The position numbers and the translations under genes are program-made. Below are positions 7,755 to 15,285 of a stretch of 64,000 nucleotides of DNA, in pieces. Numbering within the stretch: the stretch's first letter is position 1; every line of letters starts with the position of its first letter. The stretch comes from Jiangella alba. Lineage in GTDB: Bacteria; Actinomycetota; Actinomycetes; Jiangellales; Jiangellaceae. A model generated the notes under the pieces. That model was not told the DNA's origin. It saw nothing but the letters and a program-made list of their open reading frames with translations, and did no database searches. The stretch lies in the NCBI RefSeq assembly GCF_900106035.1, contig NZ_FNUC01000003.1:1729501-1793500 (forward strand), given 5' to 3'.

Positions 7755-8273
7755 ATGAGGATCAGCACTGTGGCCGTCCTCGGCACCGGACTCGTGCTCG
7801 CGCTGGCCGGCTGCTCGGACAACGGCGGGGGTGGGAGCAGTGCCGCGCCCGCGGCGCCCACCTCGTCGTCCGGATCGTCGGAGGCGCCGTCCGCGCCGGT
7901 CGCGGCCGCCGGCCTGGCGGTGTCGTCCAGCGACCTCGGCGAGATCGTGGTCGACGGCAAGGGCATGACGGTGTACGTCTACACCAAAGACACGCAGGGT
8001 GCCGGCACGTCCACGTGCAGCGACCAGTGCGCGGCCGCCTGGCCGGCCGTCCCCGCCGCGTCGGCCACCCCGGCGGTCCAGGGGGTCACCGGCGAGGTCG
8101 GCACCATCACCGGCGTCGACGGCAAGCCGCAGCTCACTCTGAACGGCTGGCCGCTCTACACGTACGCCGCGGACCAGGCTCCAGGCGACGTCACCGGTGA
8201 GGACGTCGGCGAGGTCTGGTACGTGGTGTCGCCGGCCGGTGAGCCGATCAAGGAGTCCGGCGACTCGTCCTAG
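7755..8273 (+). CDS. COG4315-type secreted-repeat lipoprotein
   Basis: A 172-residue lipoprotein. The signal ends in LALAGC with the lipidated Cys at residue 20. A Gly/Ser/Ala/Pro linker follows to about residue 55. Residues about 58-170 carry the paired 'lipoprotein with Yx(FWY)xxD' motifs of PF03640: MTVYVYTKDTQGAGTSTCSD with CxxxCAAAWP, then WPLYTYAADQAPGDVTGE ending in WYVVSPAG. The family is common in actinobacteria, and its role at the cell surface is not established; electron transfer or heme-related roles have been guessed. The ATG has a GGGGGAA ribosome site. Its stop overlaps the stop of the convergent siderophore-interacting gene at a shared CTAG. Confidence 0.9.
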   Translation: MRISTVAVLGTGLVLALAGCSDNGGGGSSAAPAAPTSSSGSSEAPSAPVAAAGLAVSSSDLGEIVVDGKGMTVYVYTKDTQGAGTSTCSDQCAAAWPAVPAASATPAVQGVTGEVGTITGVDGKPQLTLNGWPLYTYAADQAPGDVTGEDVGEVWYVVSPAGEPIKESGDSS

Positions 8274-9073
8274 TCCTCGTCGTGCCCGGCGATGCCGCGC
8301 TTCCAGTAGCCGGTCACGAGCGCGTCGGCCTCGCCGCGCCGCCAGCTCCGCAGCGGCTTGACGTCGCCCGCCTCGCCCGCCGCGAACAGGAACGTCCGCC
8401 CGGGTGGCCGCGGCAGCGCGTCGACGGTCGCGGCCAGCGCCGTGCCGGCGACCGGCCGGTGCACCGTCACCCGCTCACCGCCGGGGACCGGATAGTCGCC
8501 CTCGTCCGCCACGACGACGTCGGCGCTGACGCCCGCCGGCGCCGACTCCAGCCAGCGGGCGACCGCCGGCAGCCCGGTCGCGTCGACGGCGAAGACGTAG
8601 TGGTCGTAGGTGTACGGGAACGCCTTGCCGCCCGGCGGGCCGGCGATCGTCACCTCGTCGCCGATCTCCACGCCCGCCGCCCACGTCGAGGCCAGCCCGC
8701 CGTCGTGCAGCACGACGTCGAGGTCCACCTCGAGCCCGTCCGGGTCGAAGCGGCGGATCGTGTAGTCGCGGGTCGGGGGGAGCGGCCGCGGCCAGTCCAG
8801 CAGCTGGCGGTCGTTGGGTACCGGCGCGCGCAGGACGCCGTCGCCGTCGGGGAAGACGATCTTGACGTGGTCGTCGGCGTGGTAGGTGTGGAAGCCGGCC
8901 AGGCCGGGCCCGCCGAGCGTCAGGCGCAGCATCCGCGGCGTCACCTGCTCGCGGCGGCGCACGGCGACGGCGCGGACGCCGATGGGGTACGGGATGCGGG
9001 TGACGCCGCTGCCGGACCGGTGGTGCGCGGCGACCTTGGGGCCCGGGTCGTCGCGGTCCTCGGGCGCCCTCAC
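8270..9073 (-). CDS. Siderophore-interacting FAD-binding reductase (SIP family)
   Basis: A 267-residue cytoplasmic flavoprotein of the ViuB/SIP family, which reduces ferric siderophore and releases iron. The N-terminal barrel holds REQVTPRMLRLTLGGPGLAG and the FAD-contacting RDYTIRRFD, with FPDGDGVLR between them. The C-terminal NAD(P)H-type domain has DATGLPAVARWLE and a LFAAGEAGDVKPLR motif. It ends with the family's hallmark VTGYWKRG. GTG 9073 overlaps the stop of the upstream iron-binding lipoprotein gene (GTGA), so the two are translationally coupled and probably share the iron box at 10054-10072. A start farther downstream would cut the first strand. Family and role are well supported; the siderophore is unknown. 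Confidence 0.93.
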   Translation of the reverse strand: MRAPEDRDDPGPKVAAHHRSGSGVTRIPYPIGVRAVAVRRREQVTPRMLRLTLGGPGLAGFHTYHADDHVKIVFPDGDGVLRAPVPNDRQLLDWPRPLPPTRDYTIRRFDPDGLEVDLDVVLHDGGLASTWAAGVEIGDEVTIAGPPGGKAFPYTYDHYVFAVDATGLPAVARWLESAPAGVSADVVVADEGDYPVPGGERVTVHRPVAGTALAATVDALPRPPGRTFLFAAGEAGDVKPLRSWRRGEADALVTGYWKRGIAGHDED

Positions 9074-10053
9074 CGGGCGTCCAGCAGCGGCGCCAGCGCC
9101 TCGTCCAGCGCGTCGAGGGTGAACATCGCCGAGGGGTACGTCGACGCCTCGGTGAAGCGGACCGGGAACGCGCGGCCGGCCCGCACCGCGGGCAGGTTCT
9201 GCCACAGGCCGGAGTCGAGCACCGCCTGCACCGACGGGTTCGGCGTGCCGTCGGGCTGGACCGTGTAGGTGATCGCGTCGGCCTCGCCGAGGCTGTCGGT
9301 GATCTGCTCCAGCGACACGTACTCCGAGACGTCCCGGCCGCCGCCGCCCGGCACGGCCACCTCGCCGTAGTACGTCACGCCGACGTCCTCGGCGATGTTC
9401 GTGCCCCACGACCGCGAGAACTCGCGCTGGAACGTCCCCTCCTCGGCGATGCCGTACCCGCCGACGTGGCCGAACTCCAGGCCGGCGAGGGCGTCCTCGT
9501 ACTCGGCCGCCAGTTCCGCGGCCCGTTCCTCGTACGCCGTCCGGTCCTCCTCGAAGTGGTCCAGCCGGTCCGTCGCGTCGGTCTGCCGCTCGGACAGCTC
9601 GCGCCAGGCGTCGGGCACCGTCGGCCCGATGGCGACGACCGGGGCGATGGACTCCAGGTAGTCCAGGTCGATGTCGCCCATGACCGGCTGCGGGATGCCC
9701 AGCACGATGAGGTCGGGCCGCAGCTCGGCGATCGCCTCGTAGTCCGTCTCCGCCGCGGACTCGCCGGCCACTCGCGGCAGTTCGTCGTACGTCGCACGGT
9801 CGTCGTCGGTCATCATCGACAGCCCGCGCTCCCAGGACGAGATGCCGACCAGCGCCGCGTCGGCCTCGATCAGCGCGGGGACGGCGTACCCGGTGGCGAC
9901 CACGCGCTGCGGGTCGGCGGGGATCTCGATGTCGCCGTTGTCGGCGGCGAACACCCGGGTGTCGTCGCTCGCGGTGCTCTCGGTGCCGCCGTCGTCGCCG
10001 CAGGCCGTGGCCACGGCGAGCACGAGGGCGAGGGGGAGGATCAGACTACGCAT
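9070..10053 (-). CDS. Ferric-siderophore ABC transporter substrate-binding lipoprotein
   Basis: A 327-residue lipoprotein (lipobox ending AVATAC, Cys 18) with a type III periplasmic-binding fold. The signature DIEIPADPQRVVATGY opens the domain, the strand AELRPDLIVLGIP lies mid-lobe, and a long helix (about 165-195) joins the lobes. It would capture a ferric siderophore for an ABC importer, but no permease or ATPase is adjacent. The ATG has no ribosome site; TAGCCT stands 7 bases upstream inside an IdeR-type iron box, so transcription is probably leaderless and iron-repressed. It is coupled to the downstream SIP reductase and divergent from an AraC regulator. Ligand identity cannot be told. 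Confidence 0.92.
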   Translation of the reverse strand: MRSLILPLALVLAVATACGDDGGTESTASDDTRVFAADNGDIEIPADPQRVVATGYAVPALIEADAALVGISSWERGLSMMTDDDRATYDELPRVAGESAAETDYEAIAELRPDLIVLGIPQPVMGDIDLDYLESIAPVVAIGPTVPDAWRELSERQTDATDRLDHFEEDRTAYEERAAELAAEYEDALAGLEFGHVGGYGIAEEGTFQREFSRSWGTNIAEDVGVTYYGEVAVPGGGGRDVSEYVSLEQITDSLGEADAITYTVQPDGTPNPSVQAVLDSGLWQNLPAVRAGRAFPVRFTEASTYPSAMFTLDALDEALAPLLDAR

Positions 10054-10072
10054 GCAGGTGAGGCTAGCCTTA
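10054..10072. promoter_or_regulatory. IdeR/DmdR-type iron box over the -10 element
   Basis: GCAGGTGAGGCTAGCCTTA matches the 19-bp DtxR/IdeR consensus at about 14 positions and keeps its palindromic GGCTAGCC core. Read on the minus strand, the core contains TAGCCT, 7 bases before the ATG at 10053. A bound repressor would therefore block a leaderless promoter of the iron-uptake genes, and perhaps also the divergent araC-type gene. Confidence 0.75.
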
Positions 10073-10108
10073 CTATGCCTGCGGGAACTGTCGATGAGAG
10101 GTCGGGTT

Positions 10109-10897
10109 GTGTCGCTGACGGAGCGGTGGGGGAGCGATCCGCTGTGGTGCGAGGAGTACGGCTACGGCATCGGCAGCCCCGGCGGCATCTACCTGCTCAA
10201 GTACCGGTCGGTCGGGGTGCTGGACTTCGGCGAGCGGCGCCAGGACTTCCTGCACCAGCTGTACTGGGCGCCCGGCGGGGTGCTGACGGCGCGGCACGGG
10301 GTGAGCGTGCGGTTCGTCGGCGAGGGCGAGGCGTTCTGGGTGCATCGCGCGGTCAGCCACGAGGTCCGCGTCACCGGCGGCGACCTCGTCTACCGGGTGT
10401 GCCTGCGCGAGGTGCCGCCAGCGCTCGACGGGCTGCGCGCCGGTGCCGTCTCCGTCGACGCGGAGGCGGGGCGGCTGCTGCGGGCGATCGCCCGGCCCGG
10501 GTACGAGGAGCGGCGCGCGTTGGAGGCGCGGGGGCGGATCCTGGCCGGGCTCGGAGTGTTCGCCGACGAGCTGCCCGGCCGGGCGGTGACCGGCGCCGGC
10601 CTCGCCGCGACGGTGGCGCGGGCGCTCGCGCACGACCCCGGCGACGACACCCGGCTGGACGAGTGGGCGGCGCGGCTGCACACCAGCGTCACGACGTTGC
10701 AGCGCGACTTCCGCCGCGAGTTCGGCACGTCGTACCGGCGGTACCGGACGCAGGTGCGGCTGCGGGCCGCCCGCGTGCTGCTGCAGACCGAGCCCGTCAC
10801 CCGGGTGGCCCGCCGGGTCGGCTACGCCAGCCCGTCCGCGTTCGTGGCCGCCTACGGCAAGGAGTTCGGTCACACCCCGGGCGGCCGGCGGCGCTAG
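10109..10897 (+). CDS. AraC-family transcriptional regulator
   Basis: A 262-residue regulator. The N-terminal half (about 1-120) is an effector or cupin-like domain, with GSPGGIYLLKYRSVGVLDFG and QLYWAPGGVL. The C-terminal AraC double helix-turn-helix covers about 165-262, with RLHTSVTTLQRDFRREFGTS and VARRVGYASPSAFVAAYGKE FGHTP. AraC regulators next to siderophore uptake genes often sense the siderophore and activate uptake. The gene is divergent from the iron-binding lipoprotein and shares its iron box. GTG 10109 was chosen because AGAGG lies 7 bases upstream; ATG 10094 in the same frame is the alternative. Its stop shares a CTAG with the convergent lipoprotein gene. Confidence 0.88.
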   Translation: MSLTERWGSDPLWCEEYGYGIGSPGGIYLLKYRSVGVLDFGERRQDFLHQLYWAPGGVLTARHGVSVRFVGEGEAFWVHRAVSHEVRVTGGDLVYRVCLREVPPALDGLRAGAVSVDAEAGRLLRAIARPGYEERRALEARGRILAGLGVFADELPGRAVTGAGLAATVARALAHDPGDDTRLDEWAARLHTSVTTLQRDFRREFGTSYRRYRTQVRLRAARVLLQTEPVTRVARRVGYASPSAFVAAYGKEFGHTPGGRRR

Positions 10898-11781
10898 CCG
10901 GTGCCCATGCAGGTGACATCCGCGACGTCGGCAGGCAGGTCCGTGGCGAACGGCGGGATGTCCCTGGTGACGTTCCAGGCGGTGCGGACGACGACGTCCT
11001 CCGGCACCTCTCCGGACGGGGCGATGGTCCGGAACGCCTCGGTGAGGTCGACGCTGATCGTCAGCGATGTGCCCGCCTCGATCAGGACGACCTCGGCCAC
11101 GGCGTCCATGCCCATGATCGCTTCCTGGGCGCCGGGATTCTCGAGCAGTGCGCTGGAGTTGGGGAAGCCCAGGTCGGCGGGTGCGGTGATCTCGTAGGTG
11201 GAGCCGGACGACGTCGTCTCGAGGTGCCGCGGCTCGCCGGTCGCGGCGGCGAGGAACTCCAGCGGCTCGACGATCAGCAGGTCGCCGGGCTGGAGGTCGG
11301 CGCCCGTGAGCTCGGCGGACGCGGCGTCGGTCAGGTCGATCCAGTGGGTGCCGCACGTCTCCACGGTGTTCGGGTGCCACATGAGCATGGCGGTGTCGGT
11401 GTAGACGAACCGGAGCTCGCCGCCAGGGGCGGCGTCGGTGCTCATGTCGTCGGAGACGGAGACCGTCCGCTCCATGTACCGCGCCTCGAGGTCGAAGCGG
11501 ACCGTTTCCTCCATGAGCGTCATCGGGCCCATGCCGCCGCCGGTGATGCCGATGGTCTCGGTGTAGCTGCCGCGCCTGGCGGCCTGGAACGCGTCGACGG
11601 TGTCCCAGGGGACGGCGTCGCCGGGCGCCGTTTCGGCCGCCGGCCGAGGTGCGTCGGCGGCGCCGGACGGCGTCTCCCCTGCGCGGGCGCAACCCGCTGT
11701 GAGCACCGCGAGGACGGCGAGACCGGCGGCGGCACGGGCCGTCACGCGCAGTGTCACAGATGTTCGAAGCGTGGCTGTCAC
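10894..11781 (-). CDS. Putative lipoprotein of unknown function
   Basis: A 295-residue exported protein. The N-terminus is long and basic (MTATLRTSVTLRVTARAAAG), followed by a hydrophobic stretch and a lipobox, LTAGC, with Cys at residue 31. The mature part, rich in Thr, Glu and Asp, looks like an LppX/LprG-style beta-rich fold (alternating ETVRFDLEARYMERTVSV, GGELRFVYTDTAMLMW), but I cannot assign it with certainty. Two further cysteines (in ETCGTHWIDL and DVTCMGTG) could form a disulfide. GTG 11781 has TAGAGT 6 bases upstream and no ribosome site, so it is probably leaderless. No conserved enzyme motif is seen. Confidence 0.75.
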   Translation of the reverse strand: MTATLRTSVTLRVTARAAAGLAVLAVLTAGCARAGETPSGAADAPRPAAETAPGDAVPWDTVDAFQAARRGSYTETIGITGGGMGPMTLMEETVRFDLEARYMERTVSVSDDMSTDAAPGGELRFVYTDTAMLMWHPNTVETCGTHWIDLTDAASAELTGADLQPGDLLIVEPLEFLAAATGEPRHLETTSSGSTYEITAPADLGFPNSSALLENPGAQEAIMGMDAVAEVVLIEAGTSLTISVDLTEAFRTIAPSGEVPEDVVVRTAWNVTRDIPPFATDLPADVADVTCMGTG

Positions 11782-11787
11782 GAGCGG

Positions 11788-11793
11788 ACTCTA
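11788..11793 (-). promoter_or_regulatory. -10 element (TAGAGT) for leaderless mRNA
   Basis: TAGAGT on the minus strand stands 6 bases before GTG 11781 with no ribosome site. The same hexamer and spacing precede the gene at 2628. Confidence 0.5.
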
Positions 11794-11822
11794 GCGGCAA
11801 TCCAAGCCGCCCGCGAGCAGGG

Positions 11823-12266
11823 TCAGGTGCGGCCGCCGTGTGCCCAGCCGGAGCAGGTGCTGGTGCCGTCGATGCACACCTGCACCGACACCGCGCGGCC
11901 CTCGGGGAAGCTGAGGTTCCAGTCGTCGGCCGCGGTGTCGATGGTGTACGTCGCCGTCCCGAACCCCTCCACCGACAGGTAGGCCTTGAGGCCGTGGCCG
12001 TCGGTGGAGTTCTCGCGGGCGTAGAAGCCCTCGCCGTAGGCCCAGAAGCCGACCTCGTAGAACAGGCCGGTGCCGGTGTAGAGCGACGCGAACACGTCGC
12101 GCCCGCCGGCGTCGTCGTCCGAGGCGTACGACTCGTCGTGGGGGTACCAGGTCCGGGCCGCCTCCGCGTCGGAGGTGCCCGCCCCCGCGGCGGTCACCCC
12201 CGTTCCGGCGACCGTGGCCGCCAGGCCGCACAGCACCATCGTCGTCAGTCGTCGTGTCGTCCGCAC
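11823..12266 (-). CDS. Small secreted protein of unknown function
   Basis: A 147-residue protein with a Sec signal peptide (basic MRTTRRL, hydrophobic core, cleavage after about residue 31). The mature 115 residues are acidic and aromatic-rich (GLFYEVGFWAYGEGFYAREN) with two cysteines near the C-terminus (VQVCIDGTSTC) suited to one disulfide. The pattern of alternating aromatic strands resembles small secreted beta-sandwich proteins of actinomycetes, but no family is recognised. The ATG has GAGGAG 9 bases upstream. It lies between a lipoprotein gene and the response regulator of the D-Ala operon, all on the same strand but separated by 40-75 bases. A link to that operon is possible but unproven. 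Confidence 0.72.
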   Translation of the reverse strand: MRTTRRLTTMVLCGLAATVAGTGVTAAGAGTSDAEAARTWYPHDESYASDDDAGGRDVFASLYTGTGLFYEVGFWAYGEGFYARENSTDGHGLKAYLSVEGFGTATYTIDTAADDWNLSFPEGRAVSVQVCIDGTSTCSGWAHGGRT

Positions 12267-12341
12267 GTCTCCTCCTCAGGTCGTCGTGACAGGACGCCTT
12301 CGACCGTCGGCCGGGCCGCTTGCCGCGCGCTTGCGCCGCGC

Positions 12342-13013
12342 TTACGGCTGGTCGAGGAGGCCGTGCTCGTGTGCGAAGACGACGATCTGGACGCGGTCGC
12401 GCAGCGCCAGCTTGCGCAGGATCGCGCCGACATGCGTCTTCACCGTCGACTCGCTGGCGAACACGAGGCCGGCGATCTCGGTGTTGGACAGCCCGCGCGC
12501 CACCGCCGTGAACACCTCGCGCTCCTTGTCCGTCAGCGACAGGTACGCCGCCGGCACCGCGGTGCGGGACCGGAACTGGCCGTCCAGCAGCGTCGCGAGA
12601 TCCTGCGGCGCCAGCACCGCGTTGCCCGCGTACACCGTGCGGATCGCGTCGCGCAGCTGCAGCGGCGTGGTGTCCTTGAGCAGGAACCCGCTGGCGCCGT
12701 ACCGGATCGCCGTCGCCGCGCGGTCGTCGAGGTTGAACGTGGTCAGGACGACGACGCGCACCGGCGTGGACCGGCGCGACACCCGGTCGGGCAGGAAGAC
12801 CTGCCGGGTCGCCTCGACGCCGTCCATGTCGGGCATCCGGATGTCCATGAGGACGACGTCGGGGGAGAGGTCGTCGACCAGGCGGACCGCCTCGAGCCCG
12901 TCGCCGGCCGAGCCGACCACCGTCATGCCGTCCTGGGCGTCGACGATGACGCGGACGCCCTCGCGGAACAGCTCCTGGTCGTCGACCAGGAGCACCCGGA
13001 TGTCAGCGGTCAT
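12342..13013 (-). CDS. NarL/LuxR-type response regulator of the D-Ala operon
   Basis: A 223-residue response regulator. The receiver domain (about 1-120) has the acidic pair VDDQ at its start, the phosphoacceptor in LMDIRMPDMDG near residue 55, and the conserved Lys in FLLKDTT. The LuxR-type DNA-binding domain (about 155-217) reads LTDKEREVFTAVARGLSNTE through STVKTHVGAILRKL. ATG 13013 overlaps the kinase stop (ATGA), so it is coupled to the kinase and is the last of five overlapping genes starting with a VanX-like dipeptidase. Known glycopeptide-resistance regulators (VanR) are OmpR-type, so this pairing is unusual. It probably controls its own operon, but no binding site is proven. Confidence 0.93.
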   Translation of the reverse strand: MTADIRVLLVDDQELFREGVRVIVDAQDGMTVVGSAGDGLEAVRLVDDLSPDVVLMDIRMPDMDGVEATRQVFLPDRVSRRSTPVRVVVLTTFNLDDRAATAIRYGASGFLLKDTTPLQLRDAIRTVYAGNAVLAPQDLATLLDGQFRSRTAVPAAYLSLTDKEREVFTAVARGLSNTEIAGLVFASESTVKTHVGAILRKLALRDRVQIVVFAHEHGLLDQP

Positions 13014-14341
13014 GCGCCGCCCGCCCGCACGGGCACCCACGCCGTGGCGGTGAACGTCGACCTGCCGTCCTCGTCGCGGCGGCGGACGTCGAGGCGGCCG
13101 CCGACGGACTCGAGGCGGCGGCGCATGCCGTCCAGCCCGGCGCCGCCGCTGGCCTCGCTCGCGGCGAACGGCGACGGCGCGACGACGTTGCGGACCTCGA
13201 TGCGCAGCTCGCCCTCCCAGTGCCGCTCGACCTCGACGGGGGTGTCGCGGCGGCCGTGCTTGATGGCGTTGGTCAGCATCTCCTGCAGCACCCGGAACGC
13301 GACCACCTCCAGTTCCGGCGGCAGCGGGCGCGGCACCCCGATCTCCGTCGACACCACCTCGTGCCCGCTCGCCCGCACACCGTCGACCAGGGTGTCGAGG
13401 CCGGCCGGCGGGGCGTCGGGCTGCTGGGTGTCGGCCAGCACCTGCCGGACGTCGCGCAGGGACGTCCGCGCCGACGTCGCGATCTTCGCCATGGTGTCCT
13501 TCAGCGCCTTCGGGTCGGTGTCGTCGAGGTACTGGGCCGACTCGGCCTGCGCCAGGATGACGGCCAGCGAGTGCCCCACCACATCGTGCACGTCGTTGGC
13601 CAGCCGCGCCTGGTCTTCGCGCAGCCGGGCGATCTCGCGGGCCTGCTCGGTCTCGCTGACGGCGCGCGCGGCGTCCTCCTCGGCGGCCTCCTGCGACGCC
13701 CTCGACAGGCGCGCGCGGTCGCCGAAGCGCAGCGTCAGCCCGGCCAGCCACGGAGCTCCGAGCGCCGCCGCGCCGATGAGCGCGGCCGTCAGCTGCCACG
13801 TCGTGCTGAGCTCGCGGATGGTGTCGACCACGCTCTCGTTGCCGGCCAGGCCGGCCAGCCCGCCGAGGCCGCGCGAGTTGACGATGGCGATGACGATCAG
13901 GCCAGCGAGCGGGATGGACAGCGCGCTCAGCCACACCGTCACCGTGCTGCCCCAGCGCGCCGTCCCGAACGCGACCGCGGCGATCGTCACCTGCACGAGC
14001 ATGAGGTCGATGCCGGCCAGCAGCTGCAGCCCGCACACCCCCCACACCAGCGCCAGCGCGGCCGCTGGCAGCCGGCGGCTCAGCCCGACGGCGGCGGCGG
14101 TGCCGATCGCGACGAACACCAGCTCGACCCGGTTCCCCGGCAGCACCCATGCCGTCGCCGCCTCGTACAACCCGAGGAACGCGACGATCGCCGCCACGGC
14201 GAGGTCGGGCACCCACGCCCGCAGGTCGGCGACCGGGTCGCGGCGCGGTCGCCGACCGGCCGGCGGCGCGTCGGTGTCGAACGGGGCGATGGCGGGTCCT
14301 CCGGCGGAGTCGGTGCGGGCGTGTCCCAGCAATGGAACCAT
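13010..14341 (-). CDS. Sensor histidine kinase (HisKA_3/NarL-partner type)
   Basis: A 443-residue kinase. After a cytoplasmic Pro/Arg-rich start come about five to six membrane segments (about 45-205) with almost no external loop, so it may sense a membrane-embedded or membrane-proximal signal such as lipid II. Residues about 215-248 look coiled-coil. The HisKA_3 box is RLANDVHDVVGHSLAVILAQ with the phosphoacceptor His 252. The ATPase domain has MLTNAIKHG (N box) and GAGLDGMRRRLESVGG (G box). ATG 14341 was chosen because GGTGA precedes it; GTG 14350, which overlaps the ddl stop, is the alternative. It is coupled to the response regulator downstream. Its ligand is unknown. Confidence 0.92.
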   Translation of the reverse strand: MVPLLGHARTDSAGGPAIAPFDTDAPPAGRRPRRDPVADLRAWVPDLAVAAIVAFLGLYEAATAWVLPGNRVELVFVAIGTAAAVGLSRRLPAAALALVWGVCGLQLLAGIDLMLVQVTIAAVAFGTARWGSTVTVWLSALSIPLAGLIVIAIVNSRGLGGLAGLAGNESVVDTIRELSTTWQLTAALIGAAALGAPWLAGLTLRFGDRARLSRASQEAAEEDAARAVSETEQAREIARLREDQARLANDVHDVVGHSLAVILAQAESAQYLDDTDPKALKDTMAKIATSARTSLRDVRQVLADTQQPDAPPAGLDTLVDGVRASGHEVVSTEIGVPRPLPPELEVVAFRVLQEMLTNAIKHGRRDTPVEVERHWEGELRIEVRNVVAPSPFAASEASGGAGLDGMRRRLESVGGRLDVRRRDEDGRSTFTATAWVPVRAGGA

Positions 14342-14346
14342 GGCAC

Positions 14347-15285
14347 TCACCCGAGGACGTCGCGGACGAGCAGGTCGAGCAGCTCGGCGTACGACACACC
14401 GGCGGCGGCGAACATCTTCGGCACCTGCGACTGCTCGGTGAAGCCGGGCATCGTGTTGACCTCGTTGAGCACCGGCCCGGCCGCCGTCAGGAAGAAGTCC
14501 ACCCGGGCGACGCTCGCGCAGCCGAGGGCGTCGAACATCGCGACGGCGGCGTCCTCCAGTTCCTTGCGCTCGGTGTCGGCCAGGTCGGCGGGGATGCGGA
14601 AGTCGGCGCCGCCGCCGTACTTCGTCGCGAAGTCGAACAGCCCGTCCACCACGATCTCCAGCGCGGGCGCCACCGTGCGTGACCCGTCCGGCCGCCCGAG
14701 CACGGCGAGGTCGACCTCGCGGCCGGCGACGACGTCCTCGACGAGGACGCGGCGGTCCAGCGCGAACGCGGCGTCCAGCGCGGCCGGCAGCTCGTCCGCG
14801 GCGCGGACGAGCGACACCCCCTGGCTCGACCCCGCCGAGACCGGCTTGACGACCACCGGGTGGGTCCAGCGGTGGGCGGGCGCCGTCGACGGGGTCAGCA
14901 GGACGCCGGGCGCCACCGCGATCCCGAGATCGGCCGCTACCAGCTTCGTCGCCCACTTGTCCATCGCCAGCGCCCCGGCCAGCACGCCGGACCCGACGTA
15001 CGGGACGCCGGCCTGATCGCACAGCGCGGCCAGCGTGCCGTCCTCGCCGCGCGGGCCGTGCAGCACCGGGACGGCGACGTCGCAGGTGCGCAGGACGTGG
15101 ATCGCGTCGGTGAGGTCGACGGGACAGCCGTCGCCCTGGCGCCAGGCGCCGTCACGGCCGATGGTGAGCCGGACGACGGCGTACCCGGCGGACTCCAGCG
15201 CGCCGCCGACGGCCGCCGCCGAGGCCAGCGAGACGTCGTGCTCGCAGTTCTGCCCGCCGCCGATCACCGCCACGCGCGCCCTCAT
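14347..15285 (-). CDS. D-alanine--D-alanine (or D-Ala--D-X) ligase, ATP-grasp
   Basis: A 312-residue ATP-grasp ligase that joins D-Ala to a second D-amino acid for peptidoglycan. Visible motifs are CEHDVSLASA with Glu 15 (first D-Ala subsite), MDKWATK, VVVKPVSAGSSQGVSLV, LVEDVVAGREVDLAVLG and the Mg site NEVNTMPGF. The specificity loop reads FDFATKYGGG with Tyr 223 where D-Ala-D-Ala and D-Ala-D-Ser ligases carry an aromatic residue and VanA-type D-Ala-D-Lac ligases have a His motif. The CEHDVS opening recalls Van ligases. ATG 15285 has GGAG 8 bases upstream and overlaps the alr stop (ATGA). It is probably an accessory ligase; the second substrate is open. Confidence 0.92.
   Translation of the reverse strand: MRARVAVIGGGQNCEHDVSLASAAAVGGALESAGYAVVRLTIGRDGAWRQGDGCPVDLTDAIHVLRTCDVAVPVLHGPRGEDGTLAALCDQAGVPYVGSGVLAGALAMDKWATKLVAADLGIAVAPGVLLTPSTAPAHRWTHPVVVKPVSAGSSQGVSLVRAADELPAALDAAFALDRRVLVEDVVAGREVDLAVLGRPDGSRTVAPALEIVVDGLFDFATKYGGGADFRIPADLADTERKELEDAAVAMFDALGCASVARVDFFLTAAGPVLNEVNTMPGFTEQSQVPKMFAAAGVSYAELLDLLVRDVLG

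Noticed and set aside
9466-11982. An 838-codon plus-strand open frame
   Set aside because: It runs antisense to the iron-binding lipoprotein, across the AraC gene in another frame and over a lipoprotein. Its product is Arg/Gly/Ala-rich without motifs, as expected from a GC-skewed codon shadow.
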